From Jiangella anatolica (GTDB lineage Bacteria; Actinomycetota; Actinomycetes; Jiangellales; Jiangellaceae): 64,000 nucleotides of DNA. The notes under the pieces are model-generated. The model was not told where the DNA came from. It was given only the letters and a program-made list of their open reading frames with translations, and did not search any database. Positions 8,302 through 16,886 of this stretch are shown here, piece by piece. A program made the position numbers and the translations under genes. The first letter of the stretch is position 1. Each line of letters opens with the position of its first letter. The DNA lies in contig NZ_POTW01000020.1 in NCBI RefSeq assembly GCF_003236295.1, positions 1 to 64,000 of the forward strand, written 5' to 3'.

Positions 8302-9224
8302 CGATCACCCGCAGCGCGGCGCCGGCCCGGCGACCGTCCGGCCGCAGGCCGACGGCCAGCCGGCGACCGTCCGGCCGCCGGCTGGCGCCGTACGCGTTCG
8401 TGCTCCCGTTCGTGGTGCTGTTCCTCGCGTTCGGCGTCTACCCGCTGATCTACACGTTCCGGCTCAGCTTCACCTCGTGGAGCGGGTCCGGGCCGGCCCA
8501 GTGGGTCGGCTGGGACAACTACACGTACCTGCTCGGCAGCGACGCGTTCTGGTCCTCACTGGCCGACTCGGCGGTGCTGTGGCTGCTCATCGTGCCGGCC
8601 CAGGTGGTGATCGCGCTGATCGCCGCGGTGCTGCTGAACAACGCGAAGCTGCGGATGCGCGGCTTCTACCGGACGGTCGCGCTGGTTCCGTTCGTGACGC
8701 CGCTGGTGGCGATGGCGCAGATCTGGATCGTGGTCTTCGACGCGGACTACGGCGCGGTGAACCGGCTGCTCGGCGCCGCCGGGCTGCCGCAGCTGGACTG
8801 GCTGACGTCGACGACGTGGGCCAAGCCGACGCTGGCGCTGCTGTTCCTCTGGAAGACGACCGGGTTCGCGATCGTCATCCTGCTGTCCGGGCTGCAGTCG
8901 ATCCCGGCGTCGGTGTACGAGGCGGCCGAGCTCGACGGCGCGTCCCGGACCCGGCAGCTGGTCAGCATCACCGTGCCGCTGGTCCGCCGGGTCGTGCTGT
9001 TCCTCGTCGTCATGCAGACGCTGGCGGTGTTCCAGATGTTCGCCGAGCCCTACGTCGTCACCGGCGGCGGCCCGTACGGCTCGACGACCACCGCCGGCCT
9101 CTACCTCTACGAACATCTCGGCCGGTCCGACCTCGGCACCGGCTCGGCCAACTCGTTCCTGCTGGTGGCGCTCGTGATGCTGATCTCCCTGCTGTTCGTC
9201 CGGCTGCTGCGGGAGCGGGACTGA
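8298..9224 (+). CDS. ABC sugar importer permease, MalF/UgpA type
   Basis: 308 residues, Arg-rich cytosolic N-terminus then six predicted membrane helices (LAPYAFVLPFVVLFLAFGVY; VLWLLIVPAQVVIALIAAVL; TVALVPFVTPLVAMAQIWIV; TLALLFLWKTTGFAIVILLS; VVLFLVVMQTLAVFQMFAEP; SFLLVALVMLISLLFVRLL). The EAA loop that contacts the ATPase is EAAELDGASRTRQLVSITVP. GTG 8298 overlaps the lipoprotein stop and its own TGA overlaps the next ATG, so the three transporter genes are translationally coupled. Confidence 0.92.
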   Translation: MTITRSAAPARRPSGRRPTASRRPSGRRLAPYAFVLPFVVLFLAFGVYPLIYTFRLSFTSWSGSGPAQWVGWDNYTYLLGSDAFWSSLADSAVLWLLIVPAQVVIALIAAVLLNNAKLRMRGFYRTVALVPFVTPLVAMAQIWIVVFDADYGAVNRLLGAAGLPQLDWLTSTTWAKPTLALLFLWKTTGFAIVILLSGLQSIPASVYEAAELDGASRTRQLVSITVPLVRRVVLFLVVMQTLAVFQMFAEPYVVTGGGPYGSTTTAGLYLYEHLGRSDLGTGSANSFLLVALVMLISLLFVRLLRERD

Positions 9225-10075
9225 TGCGGCGGGCGAGCCGGCCCGCCATCGGGTCGCACGTGTTCCTGATCGTGCTGACGGCGGCGTTCCTCGCGCCCGT
9301 CGTGTGGGCGGTGCTGTCGTCGCTGAAGGAGCCGGCGACGATCATCACAGACCCGCTCGGCGTCGACCCCGGGTCGTTCACGCTCGGCAACTACAGGGCG
9401 ATGTTCGAGGACGTCCCGATCGGCTCCGGCTTCCTCAACACCGCGATCGTCCTGGTGCTCAAGGGCGGGCTGACGCTGTTCTTCGCACCGCTCGCCGGGT
9501 TCGCGTTCGCCAAATACCGGTTCGCCGGGCAGAACGTGATCTTCGGCGCCGTCCTGCTCACGCTCATGCTGCCGACGATCGTGCTGGTCGTGCCACTGCT
9601 GCTGCAGATGCGCGAGCTGGGCTGGGTGAACACCTACCAGGCGCTGGTGCTGCCCGGCGCCGTCGACGCGTTCGCGATCTTCTGGATGAGGCAGGTCATC
9701 GCGGCCGTGCCGGACGAGTTGCTGGACGCGGCCCGGGTCGACGGGTGCGGCGAGTTCCGCATCTACGTCTCGATCGTGCTGCCGGTGATCCGGCCCGGGC
9801 TGGCCGGCCTCGCCGTGCTGACGGTGATGAACATCTACAACGACTTCGTCTGGCCGGTCGTGGTCACCTCGCAGGAGTCCATGCAGACGCTCCAGGTCGT
9901 GCTGGCGACGCTGGCGCAGAACATCACCGGCAACCGCATCGGCGCGGACTTCGCCACCGTCTGGGGCGAGCTCCTGGCGGCCAGCTCGATCGCGCTCATC
10001 CCGCTCCTCGTGGTGTTCGTGCTGCTGCAACGCCACTTCATCAACGGCATCCTCGCCGGCTCGGTCAAAGGCTGA
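9224..10075 (+). CDS. ABC sugar importer permease, MalG/UgpE type
   Basis: 283 residues with six membrane helices. The EAA-type loop reads LLDAARVDGCGEFRIYVSIV. A full central helix pair (LAGFAFAKYRFAGQNVIFGA onward to LQMRELGWVNTY) is present here; the same segment is deleted from the paralogue at 38675, which makes this gene a useful reference. Cytoplasmic membrane partner of the MalF-type protein. ATG 9224 shares its first base with the TGA of the upstream gene. Confidence 0.92.
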   Translation: MRRASRPAIGSHVFLIVLTAAFLAPVVWAVLSSLKEPATIITDPLGVDPGSFTLGNYRAMFEDVPIGSGFLNTAIVLVLKGGLTLFFAPLAGFAFAKYRFAGQNVIFGAVLLTLMLPTIVLVVPLLLQMRELGWVNTYQALVLPGAVDAFAIFWMRQVIAAVPDELLDAARVDGCGEFRIYVSIVLPVIRPGLAGLAVLTVMNIYNDFVWPVVVTSQESMQTLQVVLATLAQNITGNRIGADFATVWGELLAASSIALIPLLVVFVLLQRHFINGILAGSVKG

Positions 10076-10109
10076 CCGCGCCCGACCGCTCGACGAAAGG
10101 CACCGACCC

Positions 10110-12155
10110 GTGACGCACCCGCACGAGTTCCCCCGCCCGGACCGCGACCGCTCGGCGGCCTGGCTCCCGCTCGACGGACGGTGGGAGTTCCGGCCCGACG
10201 AGACCGCCGAGGCGAGCGGCCCCGACGACCTGCCGTCCGGCCCGTGGGCGGAGTCGATCGTCGTGCCGTTCGCCTGGGAGACACCGGCGTCGGGCGTCGG
10301 CCGGACCTGGCTGGAGACGGCCTGGTACCGGACGACGGTGACCGTCCCGGCCGCGTGGGCCGGACAGCAGGCGTTCCTCTGCTTCGGCGCGGTGCACCAC
10401 GAGGCGCTCGTGTGGGTGAACGGCGTGCCGGTGGGCCGGCACACCGGCGGCTACACGCCGTTCGAGCTCGGGCTCGGCGACGTCGCGGCGCCGGGGGAGC
10501 GGGCCGAGATCGTCGTACGGGTGCATGCGCCGGCGGACAAGCGGGAGATCCCGCACGGCAAGCAGCGCTCCATCCCGCGCGACGACTACGACGGCGTCAG
10601 CTTCACCCCGACGTCGGGCATCTGGCAGCCGGTCTGGCTGGAGCGCCGGCCGGCCACCCACGTCGAGGCCGTCGAGCTGCGCGGCGACTCGCTCACCGGC
10701 ATCGACGTGACGGTCACGGCGACCGGTCCGGCCGCCGCCGGCGCCGTCGTCACCCTGCACACTGAGAGCGTCGTCGCGCAGCTGACCTGCGACGCGACCG
10801 GCGTCGCCCGGGGCCGGCTGGCGCTGGACGCGCCCCGCCTCTGGTCGCCCGCGGACCCGCACCTGTACCGCGTCGACGTCACGCTGCGCACCGCCGGCGG
10901 CGTCGACACGCTCGCCGCGCACACGGGCCTGCGCCGCGTCGGCTCCGACGGGACGCGGCTGACCCTCAACGGCGAGCCGCTCTACGTCCGCGGCGTCCTC
11001 GACCAGGGCTACTGGCCCGGCACCGGCCTCACGGCGCCGGACGTCGAGGCACTGCGCGCGGACCTCCGGCTGGCCGCCGCGGCCGGCTACAACCTCGTCC
11101 GCAAGCACCTGAAGTTCGAGGACCCGCGCTGGCTGCACGAGGCCGACCGCGCCGGGATGCTCGTGTGGGCCGAGCCCGCCAGCACGAGCCGGTTCACCGA
11201 CGCCGCGTGCGCGGCGTTCGAGGACCAGCTGGCCGCGATGGTCTGCCGCGACGGCAACCACCCGTCCATCGTCGTGTGGGGCCTCTACAACGAGGAGTGG
11301 GGGCTGGACTGGGACATCCCCGGCGACGAGCGCAAGCGCGAGGCCGTCCGCCGCGCCTACGACCTGCTCGCCGCGCTGGACCGGACCCGCCCGATCGTCG
11401 ACAACTCCGGCTGGACGCACGTGCGCACCGACCTGGTGGACTGGCACCACTACGACGAGGACCCGGTCTCGTGGGCGCGGACCGTCGCCGCCCTGGCGGC
11501 CGGCGAGCGCGCCGACTTCCCCGTCCGGCTCGGCCCGGACCACGTCGAGCACAAGGCGATCTACGCCTCCGACGCGGTGCCGAGGTCCGGCGTGCCGTTC
11601 CTCAACAGCGAGTACGGCGGCGGCTTCACCAGCCTGGAGCGCGGCTGGCACCTGCGCTGGCAGACGCAGGAGCTGCGACGGCACGACCGCATCGCCGGCT
11701 ACGTCTACACCGAGCTGGCCGACGTCGAGCACGAGAGCGCCGGGCTGCTGGCCGCGGACCGGTCGGCGAAGGACCTCGGCGGCTTCGACCCGGCGATCGT
11801 CAACGCGGTCACGACGCTCGTCTTCGACGTCGAGCCGCTGGCCGCCGGCACCGACCTCGCGCCCGGCGACGCCGAGTTCGAGGTCCCGGTGCGGGTGTCG
11901 CACCACGGTCCCGGGTCGCTGCACACCACAGTCCGGGCCGCGTGGGCCCCGGCCGGCGCACCCCGTCCCGGCGCCGACACGAAGCCGGACCTGGAGTCCG
12001 CGCCGCTGACCGCCGAGCCGTTCGCGCTCAGCGAGCCGGTGCTGCTGCGCACCGCACTGCCGGACGGGTGGCGCACCGGCCGGCTGTGGTGCTGGACCGA
12101 CGGCGACGACGCGGCCGGCTTCCTCGACGTCGGCTACGTGGAGCCGGCTCGCTGA
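10110..12155 (+). CDS. Glycoside hydrolase family 2 protein (beta-galactosidase/glucuronidase-like)
   Basis: 681 residues with the GH2 order: sugar-binding jelly roll (about 20-165, with TAWYRTTVTVPAAW and SFTPTSGIWQPVWLE), Ig-like domain (about 170-275), TIM barrel (from GLRRVGSDGTRLTLNGEPLY). The general acid/base is Glu 395 in LYNEEWG and the nucleophile Glu 501 in LNSEYGGG. No signal peptide, so it cleaves sugars after import by the ABC system. GTG 10110 is preceded by GAAAGG and follows the permease by 34 bp. Exact sugar (galactose, glucuronate, arabinose) cannot be told; linkage with an acetyl esterase fits a decorated plant polysaccharide fragment. Confidence 0.85.
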   Translation: MTHPHEFPRPDRDRSAAWLPLDGRWEFRPDETAEASGPDDLPSGPWAESIVVPFAWETPASGVGRTWLETAWYRTTVTVPAAWAGQQAFLCFGAVHHEALVWVNGVPVGRHTGGYTPFELGLGDVAAPGERAEIVVRVHAPADKREIPHGKQRSIPRDDYDGVSFTPTSGIWQPVWLERRPATHVEAVELRGDSLTGIDVTVTATGPAAAGAVVTLHTESVVAQLTCDATGVARGRLALDAPRLWSPADPHLYRVDVTLRTAGGVDTLAAHTGLRRVGSDGTRLTLNGEPLYVRGVLDQGYWPGTGLTAPDVEALRADLRLAAAAGYNLVRKHLKFEDPRWLHEADRAGMLVWAEPASTSRFTDAACAAFEDQLAAMVCRDGNHPSIVVWGLYNEEWGLDWDIPGDERKREAVRRAYDLLAALDRTRPIVDNSGWTHVRTDLVDWHHYDEDPVSWARTVAALAAGERADFPVRLGPDHVEHKAIYASDAVPRSGVPFLNSEYGGGFTSLERGWHLRWQTQELRRHDRIAGYVYTELADVEHESAGLLAADRSAKDLGGFDPAIVNAVTTLVFDVEPLAAGTDLAPGDAEFEVPVRVSHHGPGSLHTTVRAAWAPAGAPRPGADTKPDLESAPLTAEPFALSEPVLLRTALPDGWRTGRLWCWTDGDDAAGFLDVGYVEPAR

Positions 12156-12793
12156 GCGCCGATGCCGGCCCAGAACCTCTCCGTGTCGTTGAGGTGCGGG
12201 TACGGCTCGGCTGGGACGGTGACGCCGAGGAAGTCGCACAGCGGTCCCCAGCCGGCGCCGGGCGTGACGACGAGCAGCCGGTCCGGGTCGACGTCGCGGA
12301 TGACAGCGGCGTTGTGGCGCTCGTACCTGCCGATCGCGGCCGCCCGGTCGGCGAACCGGCCGCCGAAGAAGCCGTCCCAGATCACCTTGCGGTGCAGGTC
12401 GGTGAAGACGTCCAGGCCGGGAACGGTGCGCCGCGCCGCTGACACGCGCTCGTCGGCCGGGCCGTCGCCGAACATCCGGTAGATCGTCCGCTCGACGCTG
12501 TCGTACCAGGCCTCCGCCTCGCGCACCGTCAGAACGACCCGCGCCTCCGGGAACGCCTCGGTGAGCTGTCGCCAGAACGCCGCGGCCGGCCAGTCGACGG
12601 TGGACCGGTAGCCGGCCAGCACCGCCGTCCAGTCCACCGGCCGGCCGGCCGCCGCGGCCTCCCACAGCGGCAGCCGGCCCGGATGGTCAAGCAGGTGCCG
12701 GCCGTGGAAGCACGGCCCACGGCCCAGCCGCTCCAGCGCGGCCTTCAGCGAGAGCGTGCCCGTGCGTCCGACCCCGACCCCGATCACCTTCAC
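12134..12793 (-). CDS. Sulfotransferase-like P-loop protein
   Basis: 219 residues. The N-terminus VKVIGVGVGRTGTLSLKAAL is the PAPS-binding 5' phosphosulfate loop of the family that contains NAD-dependent-epimerase-associated and Nodulation-H-like sulfotransferases; a second match is FPEARVVLTVREAEAWYDSV (3' phosphate loop, Arg and Ser). Expected reaction is transfer of sulfate from PAPS to an unknown acceptor, but many actinobacterial members are uncharacterised. GTG 12793 has GGTGGAG before it and begins right at the P-loop strand. Its 3' end overlaps the GH2 gene by 22 bp, tail to tail. Confidence 0.78.
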   Translation of the reverse strand: MKVIGVGVGRTGTLSLKAALERLGRGPCFHGRHLLDHPGRLPLWEAAAAGRPVDWTAVLAGYRSTVDWPAAAFWRQLTEAFPEARVVLTVREAEAWYDSVERTIYRMFGDGPADERVSAARRTVPGLDVFTDLHRKVIWDGFFGGRFADRAAAIGRYERHNAAVIRDVDPDRLLVVTPGAGWGPLCDFLGVTVPAEPYPHLNDTERFWAGIGAQRAGST

Positions 12794-12917
12794 GGCTCCA
12801 CCCGATCTCCGACCGTCTCCCCCGGCGAGTTGTTGTACGCGAAACCGGATCGAAGGGATTGCGCCGCGTGCGCGCCTGCTCACCGGCGAGGACGCCGGAA
12901 AAGTCCGGTTCCGGCCC

Positions 12918-12942
12918 GTTTGCGGCGAGAGCCAGGTGGTAA
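12918..12942 (+). promoter_or_regulatory. Possible weak SigB/SigF-type promoter before the gas-vesicle locus
   Basis: GTTT (12918-12921), a 15-base spacer, and TGGTAA (12937-12942), which matches GGGTAC in the inner GGTA only. It lies 39 bp before the small gene at 12981. Weak on its own; noted because the spacing equals that of the perfect match at 13228. Confidence 0.35.
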
Positions 12943-12980
12943 CCGATCAGAGTCGAGTTCTCGGCCGTGCAGGAGGGGTC

Positions 12981-13202
12981 ATGCCGAACCAACGGGAAGC
13001 CATCCGGAAGGCCGTCGTCGAGGCGCTCATGCGCAAGGTCGCGGCGGACCAGTACCCGTCGGCGACGATGCTCGACTACATCGAGGCGCTGCTCACCGAC
13101 GACGACGTCGCCGACTATGTCGCGCTGCTGATCGAGCGCGTCGACGAGGACTACTACCCGAGCATTCCGATGCTCCAGCGGCTGCTGCGGCTGGCCGCCT
13201 GA
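12981..13202 (+). CDS. Small conserved-looking protein at the head of the gas-vesicle locus
   Basis: 73 residues, predicted all-helical and acidic. It contains two copies of a short pattern: YPSATMLDYIEALL (near 27) and YPSIPMLQRLLRL (near 58), each preceded by D-rich residues, so the protein may be an internally duplicated helical hairpin. No family is recognised. A strong Shine-Dalgarno (AGGAGGGG) sits 2-9 bases before ATG 12981. Position and strand suggest an accessory role in vesicle assembly or control, but this is only context. Confidence 0.65.
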   Translation: MPNQREAIRKAVVEALMRKVAADQYPSATMLDYIEALLTDDDVADYVALLIERVDEDYYPSIPMLQRLLRLAA

Positions 13203-13227
13203 CCGGCATCGGCGCTGGGCGGCCGTC

Positions 13228-13252
13228 GTTTGCGACAGCCTCCTCCGGGTAC
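13228..13252 (+). promoter_or_regulatory. SigB/SigF-type promoter of the gas-vesicle operon
   Basis: GTTT (13228-13231), exactly 15 bases, GGGTAC (13247-13252): a perfect match to the general-stress sigma consensus described for Streptomyces SigB-like factors. It is 51 bp upstream of the ATG at 13304. Confidence 0.7.
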
Positions 13253-13303
13253 GCGCAGCGAATACCCACAAAGATCTACAAACCCCTACAAAGGGAGCGC
13301 GTC

Positions 13304-13855
13304 ATGAACACGGCCACCCGGGTCGCCGCAGCGGCGGCCGCCGGCTACGTCCTGGGCCGGAGAAAGAGACTCAAGCTGGCCATCGCGGTCGGCAGCATGC
13401 TGGCCGGCAAGCGGCTGGCCACCGACCCGCGCGGCATGGTGCGGCAGGCCGGCGAGTTCGTCGAGAGCCGCCCCGAGCTGGCGAAGCTCTCCGACCAGGT
13501 CCGGACCACGCTGTACACGGCCGCCCGCGGCGCGGCGACCGGCGTCGTCGGGCAGCGCATCGACAAGTTCAGTGACTCCATCCGCGACCGCTCGGACCGG
13601 CTGACCGGCGCGCTCACCGAGCGTGTACCCGTCGGCGGCTCCGACCGGAGCGAGGAGCCCGAGGAGCCCGAGGAAGAGGAGCGGCCGCGGCCCCGCAAGC
13701 GGGCGGCCAAGAAGGTGCCGGCCAAGCGCTCGGCGTCGGCTCGCAAGGAGGCCCCGGCCCGCAAGGAGGCGCCGGCCCGCAAGGAGGCGCCGGCCCGCAA
13801 GCGGACGGCGAAGAAGAGCACGTCCGGCCGGTCCCGCTCCGGATCGAGGAAGTGA
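13304..13855 (+). CDS. Gas-vesicle-locus protein with a histone-H1-like basic tail
   Basis: 183 residues. The first 45 residues contain two short hydrophobic/glycine segments (VAAAAAAGYVLGRRKRLKLA; IAVGSMLAGKRLA). A helical middle follows (QAGEFVESRPELAKLSDQVR), then a tail from about residue 107 that is first acidic (EEPEEPEEEER) and then strongly basic, with three PARKEA repeats and KRAAKKVPAKRS-type runs. A gas-vesicle accessory (GvpQ/T-like) is possible but not proven. RBS AAGGGAG; the SigB-type promoter lies just upstream. It is 3 bases from the next gene. The charged tails look complementary to the poly-acidic tail of the neighbour. Confidence 0.7.
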   Translation: MNTATRVAAAAAAGYVLGRRKRLKLAIAVGSMLAGKRLATDPRGMVRQAGEFVESRPELAKLSDQVRTTLYTAARGAATGVVGQRIDKFSDSIRDRSDRLTGALTERVPVGGSDRSEEPEEPEEEERPRPRKRAAKKVPAKRSASARKEAPARKEAPARKEAPARKRTAKKSTSGRSRSGSRK

Positions 13856-13858
13856 CCC

Positions 13859-14896
13859 ATGGCGCGCACCGACACAGACGCCCGTCCTGACCAGAGCATG
13901 CGCGGACTGCTCGACGAGCTGCCGCTGGACCGGCTCAAGGACGAGGCGAAGCATGGGCTGACGTCGCTCGGCGAATGGGCCATCCAGTCCGCCGGCGAAC
14001 GCATCGGCAGGGCGACAGACAAGCTCGACGACATCGCCGCCGGCGGCCCGATCGGCGCCGCCGCGCTGGCGGGCGCGGCGAAGGGCGGCCTGCCCGGCGC
14101 GGTCAAGGGCGCCGTCGGCGGCGTCAAGGACAAGGTCGTCGGCGCGTTCTCGCGGAGCTCGAACGAGGGCACGAAGGGCGACAGGGCGACCCGCTCGACC
14201 AACATCGTCGAGGAGATCGACATCGGCGCGCCGGTCGACGTCGTCTACAACCAGTGGACGCAGTTCCAGGACTTCTCCGGCTTCATGAAGAAGGTCGAGA
14301 GCGTCGAGCAGAAGAGCGACGAGAAGGTCGACTTCAAGGCGCAGGTGCTCTGGTCACACCGCACCTGGTCGGCGACGATCCTCGAGCAGGTGCCGGACGA
14401 GCTGATCGTCTGGCGCTCGAGCGGCGACAAGGGTCACGTCGACGGCGCGGTGACGTTCCACGAGCTGGCGCCGCGGCTGACCAGGGTCGTCATCGTGCTC
14501 GAGTACTACCCGCAGGGCCTGTTCGAGCGCACCGGAAACCTATGGCGGGCGCAGGGCCGCCGGGCCCGGCTGGAGCTCAAGCACTTCCGCCGCCACGTCA
14601 TGGTGCACCTGCTGCGCGACCCCGACGAGGTCGAGGGCTGGCGCGGCGAGATCCACGACAGCCAGGTCGAGGAGACCGACGAGGAGGCGCGCGAGCGCGA
14701 GGCCGCCGAGGCGGAAGAGGCCGAGGAGTACGAGGAGGAGGAGCCCGAGGAGGCCGAGGACCTCGCCGACGAGGAGTACGAGGAGGAGGAGCCCGAGGAG
14801 GAGCCCGAGGAGGAGCCCGAAGAGGCCGAGGACCTCGGCGAAGAGGAATACGAGGACGAGGAAGAACCGGCCGAGGACGACGAGAGCGAGAGGTGA
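13859..14896 (+). CDS. SRPBCC protein with poly-acidic C-terminal tail, gas-vesicle associated
   Basis: 345 residues in three parts: a helical/Gly-Ala-rich lead (1-100), a coenzyme-Q-binding/START-like SRPBCC domain (about 115-265, with [20 protein letters not shown] and [20 protein letters not shown]), and a tail of about 80 residues made almost only of E, D and A with Y every 6-18 residues. The SRPBCC core resembles the protein at 21276 (shared YNQWTQF...F.FM..VE.V), so they are paralogues. Such cyclase-like proteins occur beside actinobacterial gvp genes; their function is unknown. The tail may help solubilise or charge-pair with the basic GvpA tail. Confidence 0.78.
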   Translation: MARTDTDARPDQSMRGLLDELPLDRLKDEAKHGLTSLGEWAIQSAGERIGRATDKLDDIAAGGPIGAAALAGAAKGGLPGAVKGAVGGVKDKVVGAFSRSSNEGTKGDRATRSTNIVEEIDIGAPVDVVYNQWTQFQDFSGFMKKVESVEQKSDEKVDFKAQVLWSHRTWSATILEQVPDELIVWRSSGDKGHVDGAVTFHELAPRLTRVVIVLEYYPQGLFERTGNLWRAQGRRARLELKHFRRHVMVHLLRDPDEVEGWRGEIHDSQVEETDEEAREREAAEAEEAEEYEEEEPEEAEDLADEEYEEEEPEEEPEEEPEEAEDLGEEEYEDEEEPAEDDESER

Positions 14897-14900
14897 TGGC

Positions 14901-15323
14901 ATGACCATGGTCAACCAACGACGCTCCGGAGGGGGTCAGCTGCAACGGCCCTCGTCCAGCGGGCTGGCCGACGTCGTCGACATCATCCTGGACAAGGGTC
15001 TGGTGATCGACGCGTACGTGCGGGTCTCCCTGGTCGGCATCGAGTTGCTGACCATCGACGCCCGCGTCGTCGTCGCCAGCGTCGACACCTACCTGCGCTT
15101 CGCGGAGGCGACCAACCGGCTCGACCTGTACGAGCACGGAGGCAAGGACCTCACCGAGCTGATGGGTGACGGCGTGCACCAGGCCGCCAGGGGCAAGACC
15201 TCCGGCGCCATCGAGGGCATCAAGGAGGCCTTCACCGGCGGCGGCGACGAGGAGGAGGACGAGGAACGGCGCCGGCCGGCCAAGAAGGCGCCGGCTCGCC
15301 GCCGAAGGAGCCAGAGCGAATGA
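14901..15323 (+). CDS. gvpA: Gas vesicle structural protein GvpA, with basic C-terminal extension
   Basis: 140 residues. Residues 22-75 are a clear GvpA core: [55 protein letters not shown]. This amphiphilic strand-helix unit builds the ribbed gas-permeable shell. Classical GvpA is about 70 residues; actinobacterial forms are longer, and here the extra 65 residues end in EEEDEERRR and [11 protein letters not shown]. Start ATG 14901 follows the previous stop by 4 bases; ATG 14907 is possible. The stop overlaps the next ATG by 4 bases. Confidence 0.9.
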   Translation: MTMVNQRRSGGGQLQRPSSSGLADVVDIILDKGLVIDAYVRVSLVGIELLTIDARVVVASVDTYLRFAEATNRLDLYEHGGKDLTELMGDGVHQAARGKTSGAIEGIKEAFTGGGDEEEDEERRRPAKKAPARRRRSQSE

Positions 15324-16123
15324 CCCTGACGGATTCGGGAGCCACGATGGACGACCGTACGGCCGGCCCGGCCGCGCTGACGGCGCAGTACGTGTATGCG
15401 ATCGTTCCGGCCGGCACGTCCGTGCCGGACGACCTGACAGGGATCGACGACAACGGCATCGAGCTGATCGCGCACGGCCCCGTGGCCGCCGTCGTCGGCA
15501 AGGTCGAGACGGATCGGGCCTTCGGCCTGCGCGACGACCTGCTGGCGCACAGCCGGGTCACGGACGCGCTGGCGGGACGGTGCGCGCTGATCCCGGTGCG
15601 GTTTGGCGCCGTCGTCACCGACACCGACGCGGTCGTCGGCGAGCTGCTCGCGCCGAACGTGGACTACTTCGCGGACGTGCTCGACGATCTGGCCGGTCAC
15701 CGGCAGTACGTCGTCCGGGCCCGCTATGACGAGGAGGCCGTTCTGGCCGAGATCGTCCGGGAGGAGCCGGAGATCGCCGCGCTGCGCGACCACACTCGCG
15801 ACCTCGCCGTCGAGGCGAGCTGGACCGAGCGGCTCCGGCTCGGCGAGCTGGTGGCCCGGGCGCTGGAGATCAAGCGCGACATCGACAGCGCGGCCCTGCT
15901 GGACCTGCTCGTGCCGCACTGCGGCGCCTGGAACATCCGGGCCGCCGGCGAGGTGGACCACCTCGTCGACGTCGCGTTCCTGGTCGCCGACGAGCAGCTG
16001 GAGGCGTTCGAGCAGGCCGCCGAGCAGGCGGCGCGTGACCTGGCCGGTCGCGGCCGGGTCCGGCTCGTCGGGCCGATGGCGCCGTACGACTTCGTGCCGG
16101 GCGACGACCGATGGGTCTCCTGA
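15320..16123 (+). CDS. gvpF: Gas vesicle protein GvpF/GvpL family (first copy)
   Basis: 267 residues with the GvpF/L layout: N-terminal domain beginning [11 protein letters not shown], the conserved core [20 protein letters not shown], and a C-terminal domain ([30 protein letters not shown]). GvpF/L proteins bind GvpA and prevent its aggregation or start shell nucleation. The first methionine is in the ATGA overlap with gvpA; an internal ATG at 15347 would remove 9 residues. The 3' end overlaps gvpG by 13 bases. Confidence 0.92.
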   Translation: MTLTDSGATMDDRTAGPAALTAQYVYAIVPAGTSVPDDLTGIDDNGIELIAHGPVAAVVGKVETDRAFGLRDDLLAHSRVTDALAGRCALIPVRFGAVVTDTDAVVGELLAPNVDYFADVLDDLAGHRQYVVRARYDEEAVLAEIVREEPEIAALRDHTRDLAVEASWTERLRLGELVARALEIKRDIDSAALLDLLVPHCGAWNIRAAGEVDHLVDVAFLVADEQLEAFEQAAEQAARDLAGRGRVRLVGPMAPYDFVPGDDRWVS

Positions 16124-16329
16124 CCGGGCTGGTCACCTGGCCACTGGCGCCGGTCCGCGGCGTCGTGGCGATTGCCCGGCTGATCGGTGAGGAGGCCGAA
16201 CGGCAGTACCACGACCCGGTCGCGATCCGCGCGGCGCTGGAGCAGGTGGACGCGGACCGGGCCGCCGGGCTGCTGTCCGAGGAGGAGGCCGCGGCGATGG
16301 AGGACGAGCTGATCGGGCGGTTGCTGTGA
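16111..16329 (+). CDS. gvpG: Gas vesicle protein GvpG
   Basis: 72 residues. [20 protein letters not shown] followed by an amphipathic helix ending EEEAAAMEDELIGRLL is the standard GvpG pattern (short hydrophobic N-terminus, coiled-coil-like remainder). It is an assembly factor found with GvpF/L. It overlaps gvpF by 13 bases and gvpO by 4. Confidence 0.9.
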   Translation: MGLLTGLVTWPLAPVRGVVAIARLIGEEAERQYHDPVAIRAALEQVDADRAAGLLSEEEAAAMEDELIGRLL

Positions 16330-16580
16330 AGGCGACGGAGGCGGTCGCGCGGGCGGTCGAGCAGCTCGAGGAGCTGAGCGGGCGCACGGCCGAGTCCGTC
16401 ATCGGCATCGAGCGGAGCGACGACGGCTGGCAGGTGCGGGTCGAGGTGCTCGAGCTGGAGCGGATCCCGCACTCGACCGACGTGATGGCCGAGTACGCCG
16501 TCGACCTGGACTCCGACGGTGACCTGACCGGCTACCGGCGCGTGCGGCGCTACTCGCGCGGCGCGTCGAGGGAGGACTGA
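16326..16580 (+). CDS. gvpO: Gas vesicle protein GvpO
   Basis: 84 residues; typical GvpO: an N-terminal helix (AVARAVEQLEELSGRTAESV) then two or three beta strands (WQVRVEVLELERIPHSTDVM, YAVDLDSDGDLTGYRRVRRY). GvpO is required for vesicle formation in several systems, with undefined mechanism. The GTG start lies in a GTGA overlap with the gvpG stop. Confidence 0.92.
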   Translation: MKATEAVARAVEQLEELSGRTAESVIGIERSDDGWQVRVEVLELERIPHSTDVMAEYAVDLDSDGDLTGYRRVRRYSRGASRED

Positions 16581-16583
16581 CGC

Positions 16584-16886
16584 ATGACGGAGGGCAGAGA
16601 GCGCGCGCCGCTGACCCGGCCGTACGGGTCGGCGCTGGCGGCGCCGCCGCAGCCGGCGAACCTCGCCGACATCCTGGAACGGGTGCTGGACAAGGGCATC
16701 GTCATCGCCGGCGACATCCGGGTGAACCTGCTCGACATCGAGCTGCTGACGATCCGGATCCGGCTGCTGGTGGCGTCGGTCGACAAGGCGCAGGAGATGG
16801 GCATCGACTGGTGGCGCCGCGATCCGATGCTGTCGGGCAACGGCGACCGCAACGGCGACAGGGAGCGCGATGACGCAGACCGGTAG
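16584..16886 (+). CDS. gvpJ: Gas vesicle protein GvpJ (GvpA-like minor shell protein)
   Basis: 100 residues with a GvpA-type core at 26-75 (LADILERVLDKGIVIAGDIR, VNLLDIELLTIRIRLLVASV) but with the GvpJ/GvpM signature AGDIRVNL in place of DAYVRVSL. Minor shell components of this class are thought to shape the conical tips. The tail ends in a hydrophilic N/G/D/R stretch. It overlaps gvpL by 17 bases. Confidence 0.88.
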   Translation: MTEGRERAPLTRPYGSALAAPPQPANLADILERVLDKGIVIAGDIRVNLLDIELLTIRIRLLVASVDKAQEMGIDWWRRDPMLSGNGDRNGDRERDDADR

